Origin: Castor canadensis | Lineage: Eukaryota > Chordata > Mammalia > Rodentia > Castoridae | Length of the DNA stretch: 64,000 nucleotides | Reading direction: 5' to 3' | Assembly: GCF_047511655.1 (NCBI RefSeq) | Contig: NC_133390.1 | Span: 134,593,583-134,657,582 of the forward strand | Shown here: in pieces, positions 10,907 through 21,681 of the stretch | Layout of the letters: every line of letters begins with the position of its first letter | Numbering within the stretch: position 1 is the first letter of the stretch | Translations under genes and position numbers: made by a program | Notes under the pieces: generated by a model | The model's database searches: none | The model's input: only the letters and a program-made list of their open reading frames with translations | What the model was told of the DNA's origin: nothing

Positions 10907-11570
10907 TGAAAGTGAGACTCCAAAATTGAGATCCTTCTTCTGTGTCTAAACTCTGTCTTCCTCCCTGGCTGACCCCTCTGGTGTGAAGGGAGTTCACACT
11001 TCCCAGCTGGGATCAAAGGAGTTGGCTTCAGATTTGCTCTTTCCTGAGGAAGTTTTCAGTTTGAGCCCACCTCATTTTCATTCGAAAACAAACAAGCAAA
11101 CATTATCCCTCTTCTTAGATTGTAATAGAATCCACCCATACTCTGCTCACAATGTCAGAATAGGAAATTACTCAATGTATGAAGAATTAGGCAAATAAGA
11201 ACAGAAAACAATTTGGAGCCAAGCCAGATATTGGAGTTAGCACACAAGGATTTTAAAGTATTATTGTAACTCTCAGACTTCATGGGGTAAAGAGAAATAT
11301 GCTCAGGATAAATGAAAATGCAAAAGTCTCAGTACAGAAGTGGAGACAATAAAAATTAGACATTTTAGAAATGAAATCACACAATTTTGGACTAATGAAC
11401 ATAGCATAATGGTGGGCACTTAAAAATAGATATAGCTTAAAGCAACATAGAACACAAGGTATATTCAATTTTTTCAGAACTGAACTACAGCAGAAAGTTG
11501 TATACCTTCAGACACAAAGAAAAGTTATTCAGACATCGTTGATTATGAGGATGTCTTTTTGGAAGATTGA
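10907..11570. other. Unassigned sequence
   Basis: No gene or confident repeat. AT-rich text between 11180 and 11560 could be a very old LINE piece, but I cannot place it. Confidence 0.35.
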
Positions 11571-11586
11571 ATTCTTCCTCAATAAT

Positions 11587-11917
11587 TATTATTATTTGGA
11601 GCACTGGCATTTGAACTCAGAGCTTTGCACTTGCTAGGTGGGTACTCTACAGCTTGAGCCACACCTCTAACCTTTATAGCTCTGGTTGTTGGAGACAGGA
11701 TCTCGCTTTTTTGTCCAGGCTGGCCTGGACCTCTATCCTTCTCTTTCAGGCTTCCTGCCATCACTGGTATGACCAGCACATACCATTCATACCCAGCTTT
11801 ATTGCTTGAGATAGGGTCTCACAGACTTTTTGCCCAGGCTGGGCTTGAATCGTGATCCTCCTGATCTCAGCCTCCCAAGTAACTAGGATTACAGGCATAA
11901 GCCACCAGTGCCCAGCT
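11587..11917 (-). mobile_element. Trimeric SINE B1-B1-ID, reverse
   Basis: Plus-strand order: reverse ID ('gcatttgaactcagagc', 'ctctacagcttgagccac'), then a reverse B1-like unit ('gtccaggctggcctggac' to 'gaccagcacatacc'), then a second, better kept reverse B1 ('gcctcccaagtaactagg' to 'gccaccagtgcccagc'). In sense this is B1-B1-ID. 'ttcttcct' lies on both sides (about 11571 and 11919), a possible short target-site duplication. Confidence 0.8.
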
Positions 11918-12059
11918 TTCTTCCTGTATTATTTTTTGAAAGAACACTGTTTCAGCAACTAGATCATACTAAGTCATACTGCAAGCCTGCTACCTGGCTG
12001 AATGGAGGGTTTTGGTGGGGATGGGCAGGTGGATTCAGTTAGAAGGACTTAGAATTACA

Positions 12060-12235
12060 TGGCAGCATGGTAGAGGAAAAGCTCTTGTGAGAACTGCTGA
12101 CTAAAATCCCAGCAGTGTATTTTCCTATAAAGTAGATATTTTAAAAGTTGGACTTATAGATTTCTTACAAGGATTGTAAAAATTATGTGAACATCCATTC
12201 TAGGTATAGCCTGGCATGTAATGTCATTCTATTCC
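12060..12235 (+). mobile_element. MIR SINE relic (weak)
   Basis: 'ttcttacaaggattgtaaaa' and 'ctaggtatagcctggcatg' resemble the right half of the MIR core in sense orientation. Strongly diverged; could be chance. Confidence 0.35.
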
Positions 12236-12890
12236 TGGCTGTGAAATTGAACAACGAGTGCCTCAGTTCCTTGGGTATGGTGCAGAGGTTCCTGGGAGCC
12301 TCAGCTAGGTCTTCACAGGGACTCAGAAGTGCCACTGTGGAACCAATTATAGCCTGTCTTTGCAGAACCTGCTTTGCTTGGGCACTAGGATGAGCCCAGA
12401 GCCCAGGCCAGGGTCCTGTTCAGAGCAGCCTCAGTGTGATGGCTGTATATCTGAGGCCTGTGAGAGGGAGCCTCAGGACAAATTCTACAGGAGCCATTTT
12501 TAGGATGGACTGTCAGAGAAGGGGATAGGGCAGCCATCCCCAGGTCTGGGTGATGAAGTGTGCCCCACTGAATTTCAAGTGCAGTCAAAAAGGCCTCCAG
12601 CCCAGTCCTCTCCAGGATCTGCAAGCCTGGCAGCATCTCCTATGCTCAAGTAGGCCAGGCCCCTCCCTGGCATAGCAAAGTGCTGCCCCCTTGTGGCTCA
12701 TGGGGGCAAGGATGTGAATGTTCTCCAGGACCTGGTGAGAGAGAGCCAGCCCTGGAAGCTGATTTACTGACAGATGCAGACCAAGCATACTTTTAAATGA
12801 ATTTTGCTAAGACTTAAGAATCATAACTGAAGATTAGAAACAAAGAAATCGGGTGGAAAATACTTCGGTATCATCTTCTTTTAAAACACA
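12236..12890. other. Unassigned sequence
   Basis: No gene or repeat recognised. Frames at 12187-12393 (plus) and 12385-12788 (minus) have no domain signature. Confidence 0.4.
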
Positions 12891-12896
12891 TTGGAA

Positions 12897-13036
12897 GCTA
12901 GGCATGGTGATGCACGTCTGTAATCCCAGCACTTGGAAGTTAAGGCAAGAGGGTTACAAGTTTGAGGCCAGCCTGGGCTACATAGTGAGACACTATCTCA
13001 AAAAACAAAACAAACAATAGCAGCAACAACAAAAAC
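12897..13036 (+). mobile_element. B1-like SINE
   Basis: Begins 'gctaggcatggtgatgcac', has 'gtaatcccagcacttgg' and 'gaggccagcctgggctacat', ends with an A-rich CAA/CAG-type tail. Single 7SL-derived monomer with no ID part. Confidence 0.9.
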
Positions 13037-13139
13037 AGATTGTAAAATGCTTCCTTTAAGCTCAGAACTCTCAGGGCTCCCCAAAGCTCTGAGACTATCA
13101 TCCTAATTACTCACCTTGATTTGAACAACCTAACTAAAC

Positions 13140-13560
13140 TCTCTGGCCCCTTGAATCCTTGATATCCTTATTTCAGGCTCATTGAAAAATTGAAGTGTCT
13201 TTTAACCAATCCAGTATTTTCCTACTTCAGGTCCTTCACACATGTGGCATCCTATACCTGACACTTTCTTGAGTTCACATCCAGGTGTTACTCCCAATGC
13301 CCAATTTTCACCTTACAATTTCTACTGATTACAAGCATGTGTGTAAGTGAAAGCCTTGACCATCTCCAAGACTAGGCTGGGCCCATCTTCTGATAATTTC
13401 ATTAGATGACTCAACACTGCATAACTAGCTGTGCAATTATGTGTTTACTGACCTTCCTGGCTCTGTGACAGCAGAAATCTCATCTGCTGTTCATTGCTCT
13501 GTCCCTGGGGATGAGCACAGAGTGGACAGTCAACTATGTACTCAAGGAGGGAACAACCAC
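13140..13560 (+). mobile_element. L2 LINE 3' end relic
   Basis: The right part ('cctggctctgtgacagc', 'gctctgtccctggggatgagc', 'gtcaactatgtactcaagg') follows the 3' end of L2 in sense orientation, and the left part has the expected C/T-rich lead. Very old. The left boundary is a guess. Confidence 0.45.
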
Positions 13561-13899
13561 ACAATTTTAATGCCTCGTTATTTTCTTAATTTCTCCTTCC
13601 TTCTCCAGAGTCATTTCTAGGAAACGGTAAATGATCCTAGAGATGTATTATGATGACCAAATGAATCTTGTTTGGCTCAATCATTTTGCAATTCTGAACA
13701 AGATGATATGTTTACTAAATAAGTTTATTTGCAGTTTTCTTACTTGCGTCACATTTGTGCCCATGGTTTGGAACTTTCAATTAATTATAGCTGTACCACT
13801 TCAAGAGCAGCATTGCTATGTCCAAGAGGGAGTGGCCTAGGCATTGGCACAGCTGTGCCTTGTGGCCTTGGAGGGCTCGGCCTCCTTGTACATTGGGTC
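13561..13899. other. Unassigned sequence
   Basis: No gene or clear repeat. The 69-residue frame at 13631-13840 has no recognisable domain. Confidence 0.35.
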
Positions 13900-13997
13900 A
13901 GCTTTTAGATGAAGGAGGACCACAGAGGCTCCTGGTGATTATCAGGTGAGCTTTTAGATGAAGGAGGACCACAGAGGCTCCTGGTGATTATCAGGTG
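13900..13997. repeat. Exact 49-bp tandem duplication
   Basis: The 49-base unit starting 'agcttttagatgaagg' and ending 'gattatcaggtg' occurs twice back to back (13900-13948 and 13949-13997) without a single difference. The unit is not a known repeat to me. Perfect identity in an otherwise worn region means either a very recent event or an assembly artefact. Confidence 0.95.
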
Positions 13998-14311
13998 GGT
14001 GCATGTTGGAAACCAAGTGAATTTACAAGTACGCAATGGAAAGGACAAATTCTGCCATGTTTAATCATTTTTAGATTGTGTTTACCAATAAACAGAATTT
14101 TTCCCAACTCTAAATATTCAGTGCTAGACACGGATGGGCTGTTTGAGTGCCCCTTGGTCCTTTTATATCACCCCATTTTTTTCTTCCCAAACATGACTTT
14201 AATTTACTTTCCTTTAACAAAAGCCCTGATTTTTCCATGGGAATCATCTCTCCTCTTTCTGGAAGTCAGGGATGTGTGATCTCACACCTTCTCTCTAATA
14301 TCTTTTCCAGA
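13998..14311. other. Unassigned sequence
   Basis: AT-rich text without a recognised repeat. Open frames here (13995-14279, 14147-14377) have no domain features. Confidence 0.35.
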
Positions 14312-14540
14312 TTCAGAAAGATAAATCCTGCATGTGTTTTCTCATATGTGGAATCTAGTTTAAAAAAAAAAACATGAAAATAAAAGGGGAGGATATTGAG
14401 AGAGACCAGCAGGAGGAGAGCAGGGAACAAGAGAGGATGATGTGGGTCAATATGATCGAATTGCATATTGTGCAAGTATGAAGCTGTCATAATGAAAGCA
14501 GCTATCTTGTACAATTAGTTAAAAAGAAAGAAAAATAAGC
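14312..14540 (+). mobile_element. L1 LINE 3' end
   Basis: 'aaatcctgcatgtgttttct' and 'catatgtggaatctag' mark the end of L1 ORF2 and start of the 3'UTR. 'gagagaccagcaggagg', 'gtcaatatgatcgaattgc' and 'gtcataatgaaagc' follow, and 'ttgtacaattagttaaaa' closes it. The closing words match the 3' end at 54970-54995, so both belong to related L1 subfamilies. 5'-truncated. Confidence 0.8.
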
Positions 14541-14688
14541 AAGGACCAAGAAGAAATAAACACTGGAAGTCTACCATCTAGAGAGATAATAGGGCTTGTA
14601 GCCTTTATTTCTTCATACATATCAACATGTATTTATTGATTTGCTCATTTATTTATTTTCTTAGAGTAGTTCAGACTTACAGAAAGAT

Positions 14689-14776
14689 GGGCTAGAACTG
14701 TGGCTCAAGTGGGAGAGGATCTGCCCAGCAAGCATAAGGCCCAGAGTTCAAGACCTACTACTGCCCTCTAAAATAG
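14689..14776 (+). mobile_element. ID-type SINE
   Basis: tRNA-like head 'gtggctcaagtgggagagg' (A box) and 'gagttcaagacctac' (B box region). Inserted in the old antisense L1M. Confidence 0.8.
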
Positions 14777-14941
14777 GACTTAGAGGAAAATGATGAGAAG
14801 GTACAGTGTCCATCCCCTTCCATTTCCCAGTCCCCCTGTTTTTTCCCTTGCTATCTTGCATTGGTGAGTACATTTGTTGCAATAGATGTACTTACATTCA
14901 CACATCACTATGCCCAAAGTTCACCATTTACATTAGGGTTC

Positions 14942-15264
14942 TTTTTTTTTTTTTTCAGTACTGTGTTTTGAACTCAGGGATTCCCGTTTACTAGGCAGGT
15001 GCTTTACCACTGGAGACATGTCCCAGCCCTTTTTGTTTTATTTTTTGACTAGGGTCTTGTGTTTTTGCCTGAAACAGGCCTGCACCAAGATCCTCCTATT
15101 TACGTCTCTCATAGCTGAGAAGACAGATGTGTACTACCGTCCCTGGCTTGTTGGATGAGATCGGATCTTGCTAACTCTTTCCCTGGGTTGACTCCAACCC
15201 ATGGTCTTCCCAATATCTGTCTCATGAATAGCTGGAATTATAGGTGTGGGCCATCTCTCCCAGG
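14942..15264 (-). mobile_element. Trimeric SINE B1-B1-ID, reverse
   Basis: T-run, reverse ID ('gttttgaactcagggattcc'), reverse B1-like unit ('gtgtactaccgtccctgg') and second reverse B1 ('atagctggaattataggtg' to 'ccatctctcccagg'). It cuts the L1M phrase 'cattagggttcactctt', and 'agggttc' is repeated at both ends, which fixes the boundaries. Same three-part build as 11587-11917. Confidence 0.85.
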
Positions 15265-15640
15265 CTAGGGTTCACTCTTGATGTCATGTATTCTGGGGGT
15301 TTTGCAAATGTGTAATAAGATGTGTCCATCATTATAGTATCATCAAGAGTAATTTAATTGCCCTAAAAATCCCCTGTGATCTTCCTGTTCATCACTTCCT
15401 CCCCCTGAATCCTGGCAATCTCTGATCTTTTTAATGTATCTATTTTGCCTTTTCTAGAATGTCGTAGTATGAAATTTTTTTCAGATTGGCTTCTTTCACT
15501 TAGCATTCAAGATTCCTCCATGGCTTTTTGTGACTTAATAGCTCATTTAAAAAATGTTAAATAGTATTCCATTGCTTGAATATGTCATAATTTGTTTATT
15601 TAGTTACCTGTTGCAGGACATCTTGGTTGCTTTCAGTTTA

Positions 15641-15727
15641 TCATTTTTTTTGTGGTATTGGAACTTGAACTCAGGGCCTCACATGTGTTAGACAGGCACT
15701 CTACCACTTGAGCCGCTCCACCAGCCC
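15641..15727 (-). mobile_element. ID-type SINE, reverse
   Basis: T-run, 'aacttgaactcagggcctca', 'ctctaccacttgagccgctc', 'caccagccc'. 'tcagttt' flanks both sides. Inserted in the old antisense L1M. Confidence 0.9.
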
Positions 15728-16140
15728 TCAGTTTTTTTTCTTTATGAATCATAGTTTTGGTGTTCACTAAAAATATCATCTCCAAATCCTCAATGTCACC
15801 TAGGTTTTCTCCTATGCTGTGTCCTAGAATGAGTTTATAGTTTTGCATTTTACATTTAAGTCTATGACCTATGTTGAGTTAATTTTTGTGACTAGTATGT
15901 GTCTAGTTCAGTGTTTTGTTCTGGTTTTTGCCTGTGGATGTCCAGTGCCACTTGTTTAAAAACATTATCCTCCCTCCATGAATTGTAATTGCTCCTTTGT
16001 AAAAAGATCACTTAGCTGTATTTGTACACGTATATTCCTGGGCTCTCCACACAGATCCATTGATTGGTTTGTTCATTATTTCTTAAATACCACAGTCTCT
16101 TGATTACTGTAACTGTGGAGTAAGTGTTGGAGAGGATTGG

Positions 16141-16617
16141 GTCAGTCCTCTCATCCTGATCATCTCAGGCTCTCTCATGTGACTTTTGTCTTTCTCTTCC
16201 TCCAAATCATGTGCTCCTGCAGCATCCAGAGAGATACTAATTGAGCCGTTCACTGTGATCCCGCCTTGAAGAGGGAAATGGCAGCTGTCCTCAGGCTCTT
16301 CCATGTTCACACAGTCACATAGTATGTCAGCCTGTTGGAATGGGTTTTATGGTGTCCGCTCTTGACACTGATTAAGTACCTCTGAATGGAGATGCTAAAA
16401 GACAAATTCACCATGAATCTCATACCGAGGACCCAGCCTGTGCACTGATCAGTGGCAGCCCTGGGGCTTGCACGATCTGCTTTGTTCCCACTCTCAGCAT
16501 CATTATGTGTGGTGTGTTGCCCAGTGCCAGCTAAAGCAAAATACTTCCTTAAGTTTGACATCAAAATTGCATGGTTATGAAGAATGCTAACATTTTTCTA
16601 CCAATTCTTTTCTTGTC

Positions 16618-16619
<2 letters not shown>
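16141..16619. other. Unassigned sequence
   Basis: Minus-strand frames at 16104-16310 and 16307-16564 have no recognisable domain. No repeat seen. Confidence 0.4.

Positions 16620-16648
<29 letters not shown>
16620..16648. repeat. (TG)n microsatellite
   Basis: Pure TG dinucleotide run of about 14 units at the tail side of a reverse SINE; it probably grew from that element's A-rich tail or next to it. Confidence 0.95.
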
Positions 16649-16650
<2 letters not shown>

Positions 16651-16805
16651 TACAGAGAGGACTGAAACCAGCATTTTGTGAGTAAAATACCCCTACCTTT
16701 ATGTTATTTTTAAAATTTTTCCTAGGCTGGGCTCAAACTTGTAGTCCTCCAACCTCAGCCTCTTGAGTCTCCGGGATTATAGGTATGTGCCACTATGCCC
16801 AACAC
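16649..16805 (-). mobile_element. Diverged composite SINE B1-ID, reverse
   Basis: The right part is a clear reverse B1 ('ctcaacctcag'-like text 'caacctcagcctcttgag', 'gggattataggtatgtgcc'). The left part ('ggactgaaaccagcat') is a worn reverse ID. Confidence 0.65.
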
Positions 16806-16964
16806 ATGACATTTTAAAAGATCCTAAACAACAATGCTACTTACTCAAGTTAATTCATAGCTGCAATTTGATAGCAGCTATGGGGAAAAAAGGTTTTGAC
16901 AGCTATTTCAGTTAGCCATTGTGCATAATAAACCATGTCGAAATTTTTGTGGCTTAAGTCAGTA

Positions 16965-17072
16965 ATTTTTTTAAAGTCAGGGCCTTGCTATGTAGCGAAG
17001 ATTGGCCTTGAACTCCTACTTCTGCCTCTCAAGTGCCGGGATTGTAAGCATACACCACCGTGACTACCTAGT
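16965..17072 (-). mobile_element. B1-like SINE, reverse
   Basis: 'gggccttgctatgtagcg', 'ggccttgaactcctacttct', 'caagtgccgggattgtaag' and 'caccaccgtgactacc' are the reverse complement of a B1 monomer. Confidence 0.85.
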
Positions 17073-17539
17073 ATGTTACTTTTCCTGCTTCTGTGGGTTG
17101 ACTTAGTTCAGCTGGGTGGTTCTCTTTCTCCTTATGGCATTGCTGAAGTCACTCACTTTGCTCTACTGTGTACAGGACTAGGCTGGACAACCTCAATGGC
17201 TTCATTCACAAGTCTCACATCTTCATGCTGCTTCATGTGGCTTCTCCATGCAGCTAAGCTGAACTTCTTCACAAGATGATGATCTTAAACTGGCACATTT
17301 TCTTCCATGATGGCTGACTTCAAAAGAGAAGGTGGAAGCTAGTGAAACCCCTCAAATCTACTCCCTGGATTGGTGCAGAGTTGTTCTGGAACATTGTGAC
17401 CATTGTGTGGTCAGAATAGTCAATGGCCAGACCAGATTCAGGAAGAGGAACATAGATGCCATGTCTTCATGTGTAAAGCAGCATGAGCTGATCTGGATCC
17501 CTCCAGATAGCTGGCACCCTTTTCCTCTAGTACTGCTTA
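17073..17539. other. Unassigned sequence
   Basis: No gene or clear repeat. Frames 17073-17279 and 17332-17571 lack domain features. Confidence 0.35.
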
Positions 17540-17700
17540 GAAGAGTCAGATCCTGGGCTGCCCCTGGTTAGCTATGGGCATGCTGCCTCACCTCTCCATG
17601 CTACAGTTTTCTTATTAATCAGAGAGAATCCTGTGACCATTTGCTGGAAGAAATAGATAGGACAATACAGATGATATACATATAGCAGGCACTCTGTGAG
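17540..17700 (+). mobile_element. MIR SINE relic
   Basis: 'gctatgggcatgctgcctca' and 'cctctccatgctacagtttt' followed by 'atatagcaggcactctgtga' follow the sense MIR order. Confidence 0.6.
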
Positions 17701-18977
17701 TTACATTATAGAAAAGTCACCTGAGTTCCTAGCAACAGATGGAGTCAGTGTCCAGCCCACATCTCTCAGTGTGTGCAGATGGAGCGTCCTGTGTAGCGTA
17801 GGCCAGAACTCAGGGCATCCAATGGAGGTGGAAGACATGGGCCCTTTGTCCTCACTCCTCCTTGGACAAATCAGAGGTTTGTCACTTAGACAGGCTCAGA
17901 CCACTGGAGGGACTGATACCTATGGCTTTCTGGAACCCTCCTCACTAACTCCTGGAACTTTTATCTTTTACCAGACTCACTTCCCCAGCCCCTCTATGTG
18001 CTTCAGATCACCTCCCAGTTGGGCATACAATCTTGTCTTAGGGGCTGCTTTGGTGGGAGAGGTGACTAAAACTAAGACACAAACCATTAAACTTTTCTAC
18101 ATGTGGTACATTGTAAAAGAACAACGTGCCTGAGGTACTTGTGTACTTCTTAGGGTCAAGTTTCAGATGGAAACCTGTTGGTGTCAATAGATAGAATAGT
18201 AATACTCCATTTTCATTTCTAGGCTAAAGCTGTCATTTCAGGTCTGTGTCTGAAATGAAGACTGAGCTTTCTAACAACCAGCAACACTCTGGTTACTATT
18301 TAGTCCTCATCTTAGCCTGACAGTGGGGCAAGGGTTAGAGTACAGTGTGTCTGTGTGTGGGAGAGTGTGCCTTTGTTATGTGAGTGCTGTGGAGTGTTAT
18401 TCTAAGGGCCTGAACACATCTCCTCATAGCAGGGAATTATTTTTGTTTAGAAATATTTCCCTATGATGGGTTTTTGGGGCCAGAAAGGGAGGGCATGGTC
18501 TCATAGGGCCACAGCTGTCCATGGGCAGCCCAGTAAGCATTGCGGTAGAAGTGAAAAGAAGCTGCAAGTAAGTAAAAGTGGAAGAGAAGCTGCAAAAGAA
18601 GTAAGAGGGAAGAGGGACTGGGAGAGAAGGACAGAAGGCTCAAGCAATGCATCTAGAACAATTGTGCTGGAAGACTTTGTAGGGTAGGCAGGCTACCTTC
18701 ATGAAAATCCTCTTACCCCTACTCACAAGTAACATGAATGTGCGTGTGTGCCCACATATGTTGTGTGTGTTGCTTAAATGAAACATGGGTTTGAGTTTTG
18801 CTGAGGATTGCAGTTTGGAACAGAATCACATGAGAAGTGAGGACTGGAGTTTCTCACGCTCTCCCTGTCCTGCATGGCCCTGCCAAGGCCCCACAGCCCC
18901 TTCTTCAGACCAGACTTAAGATGGGCTGGCAGGCTATCTTCAGGAGTGGAGGGAGGGCTGGGACAGTGGCATAAGAC
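17701..18977. other. Unassigned sequence
   Basis: The 145-residue plus frame at 17696-18133 is the longest here but has no recognisable domain, no splice context I can support and no conserved look. The part just before 18978 could include the 5'UTR of the THAP12 retrocopy, which I cannot prove. Confidence 0.35.
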
Positions 18978-19470
18978 ACACAGCTTCTGCATGGTCCCCA
19001 ACTGCACACCGAAGAGCATTCAGTTGGACCTGGCCTTTGTCAGTTTCCTGGGGACCCAGCCAGATGCCATAAGTGGGTGGAGAATTGGAGGAGAGTAGAC
19101 TTAAAAGATAAGACACCCAATCAACTAAAAAAAAAATATTGACTATGTGTCAAACACTTTCTAAACTCTATGGGTTATAGAACCAGTGTTTCTAGGACAG
19201 TTCTTCAAGATAATGCAATATCAACAATATTTGATCTTACTGGTCATCCGAACAATTCATACAGTAGACAGAAAATGAATAAAAGGATTGAGTGAAGATG
19301 AAATCAGGGCACTGAAACAGAATAAGTTCAAGGAATCTTCTAAACAGGAAGAAAATAACAGTTATGCTCAGGCAGAAAAAGTGGGCAGCCAGCAGGAAGA
19401 AGACGTTTTACTTAAAGGTAAAATGAAGAGAAAGAAAACAGTACCTAAAGTCTTTTTGTGAAATTTCAAT

Positions 19471-19582
19471 TTTTTTAAAAATTTTTAAATTTTTGTGTCT
19501 TTTGGCAGCACTAGGGTTTGAACTCAAGGCTTCACACTTGTTAAGCAGGCACTCTTACTGCTTGATCCACTCCACCAGCCCC
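19471..19582 (-). mobile_element. ID-type SINE inserted in the THAP12 pseudogene, reverse
   Basis: T-rich start, 'gggtttgaactcaaggcttc', 'cactcttactgcttgatcc', 'actccaccagccc'. It is flanked by 'tgaaatttcaat' (19459-19470) and 'tgaaattttgat' (19583-19594), a 12-bp duplication of THAP12 coding text. It splits the pseudogene's 'SLFEILILMG' region. Confidence 0.93.
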
Positions 19583-21247
19583 TGAAATTTTGATTCTGAT
19601 GGGAGAACAAAACATATCTCTGGACGGGCACAGAGTGATGAAATGCAGAAGGTCTCTTTCTCCTGATAGCTTTCAGGCACTGCTGGAGTATCATAAATTC
19701 TGGCGAGGAGGTCCTGAGAAAGTGCTTTGAGACCATGACAGTTAACATTTTGTTCTGTTAAAAAACACAGCAGTAACAGATATCAGAGAACTGCATTCAG
19801 AGGAAAGTCTTGGGGAAGCGAGACTCTCACTTCTTGTTCTTTATCACTGATGCAAGGTGGACAGAGCTGGGAAAGCACACTGTGGGTGTTGGTGAGGTTT
19901 GCTGATGAATCTCATAACCTAGGAGAACTCGTGAGCTTCCTGTCTTATGGAGTTAATGCAGAAATTGGCCAGACTATCATGTTGTCCAGTGGATTTCTTC
20001 CAACATGAAAGGTATTGCTTGTATATTTTTTGAGAGAGATTGCCAAGGTATCTTCAACACTCTACTCTTTTTGTGCCTTAAGCATGTTTGGCAAAATCTG
20101 TCCCTGTAGGTGTGGGTGTCATTGCATTAGGAACAATTGAGGGAGGTTGTTCTTTGCAATGATCATCACAATTGCTTTTAGAAGTTGGCCATGTTTTTTT
20201 TCTAAAATAGTGAAGAACTGGAGGAAATTTGTCCTTCTCAGTGGACAGGTGGGATGGGTTTGAAATTTTAGTGGACTGCCTGCGAGCATTTGTTTTCTGT
20301 CTAGATAGTATAAATAGTGACACAAATATCAGGTGGCATAACTGTACAACTGGCTGAGCATTTGTACTCTTAGTGTAGTGACAGATTTTGATTTCATTGT
20401 TACCATTGTTGCTCTTTAAAAGTCATGTCATTGATAAGGGCCTTTGGAAAAAAATCTCAGGGACAAACTTTTGATGTCTTCTTTGCAACAGTAGTTTCAC
20501 TGTGGTGCTGCACTCACTCAATGAAGTAATGGAAAATATTGACGTTTATCATGAGTTTTGGTTTGAGGAAGTCACGAATTTGGCAACCAAACTTGATATT
20601 CAAATGAAACTGCCTGGGAAATTCTGTAGGGCTCAGCAAAGTAACCTGGAATTTCGACTAACTTCCAAGTGTTCTAACAGTGGAACACATTGTTCAGGCA
20701 CTTAAAGATAGATTCTCAGAAGAGCACTTGAGAGCTCATAAATGCTGTCTCTGGCACCCTCAGTCAAGGGACAGCTGAAACTCAACATGTTGGAGGAGCA
20801 CCATGCTGACATGTACAGAAGTGACTGGCCCAATCCTGATGCACTCTCAGGTGAGCTTCATTGTTGGAGAATCAAGTGGAAACATGAAGGGAAAGATATA
20901 GAGCCTTTATCCACCATTTATGAAGCCCTCCACCTGCCAGATATCAAATTTTCTCCTAATGTGCAAGCTTTGATGAAGTCCTGTGTATTCCTCCTGTGAA
21001 GACCGAGAATGAGTACTACAAAAATGGATGAAAGCTTCTCAATGTATACTTGAGAAACACTTTGACAGACCAAAGGCCAAGTAATTTGACTTTGCTTACA
21101 TGCATTTTTATTTAAAATATCTGGACTAATGGCAGACACATATATCAAACTCTATGCAATTAAGTCAGAACTTTCTGTGGATAATTCAGAAACTGTTAAA
21201 AATACCCAGAGTCTTTAAAGATGGGTTTTCTCTTGTATATGGTATTT

Positions 21248-21294
21248 GGAAGAAAATCTTATATTTGATATTTTCTTCCAATATCAAATATAAG
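21248..21294. repeat. Interlocked inverted repeat in pseudogene 3'UTR
   Basis: 'cttatatttgatatt' (21258-21272) and 'aatatcaaatataag' (21280-21294) are perfect reverse complements with a 7-base spacer. 'ggaagaaaat' (21248-21257) is the reverse complement of 'attttcttcc' (21270-21279). The order is A-B-A'-B', so the two pairings cross. It may be a template-switch scar. Confidence 0.95.
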
Positions 21295-21681
21295 AGAGTA
21301 TATAGTACAGTAGGCCACTTAATCACTGGATGTCTTTGAATACATTAGTCAATGTAAGCAGTCGATGTAAATGGCCCCTGTTTGAACCCTCATACTTTCA
21401 AGACCCATGGTTCTTTCAGAAGATGGCACTGGATGTGCCATGCTTTACCTCTTCATGATCTCTGATAGTGGCACTCTGGAGTTGTTTTAGGTAAGTCATT
21501 TTTCAATATAACATTTATTACCCCACTGTGGATCTAGTTGTTAGGTAATGAATTATCAGTGTTTTGAAGAAATGAATTTTGAGGAGGTATGGAAGAAAGG
21601 AATACATCATATAAATTGTTACAGTGATGAAAGCCATTGACTTTTGGCTAGTAGGAGTTTTAAACATGTAGTTAAAAATCT

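Larger units (their letters stand above)
14580..16140 (-). mobile_element. Old L1M LINE 3' end, reverse, split by three SINEs
   Basis: Plus-strand text is the reverse complement of an L1M 3'UTR and ORF2 end: 'ttcaccatttacattagggt', 'tagtatcatcaagagtaat', 'gccctaaaaatcccctgtg', 'ttggcttctttcacttagc', 'catcttggttgctttcag', and then 'gttaatttttgtgactag' and 'ggatgtccagtgccacttg' of ORF2. It is interrupted at 14689-14776, 14942-15264 and 15641-15727. The SINEs are therefore younger than this element. Heavily diverged, no coding potential left. Confidence 0.85.

Noticed and set aside
17696-18133. 145-residue plus-strand frame considered as a possible gene
   Set aside because: No recognisable domain, ordinary composition and no promoter or splice support.
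20742-20999. Open frame that matches the THAP12 C-terminal region well
   Set aside because: It is one surviving piece of an intronless, disrupted retrocopy with a 3' A-tract, not a live gene or exon.
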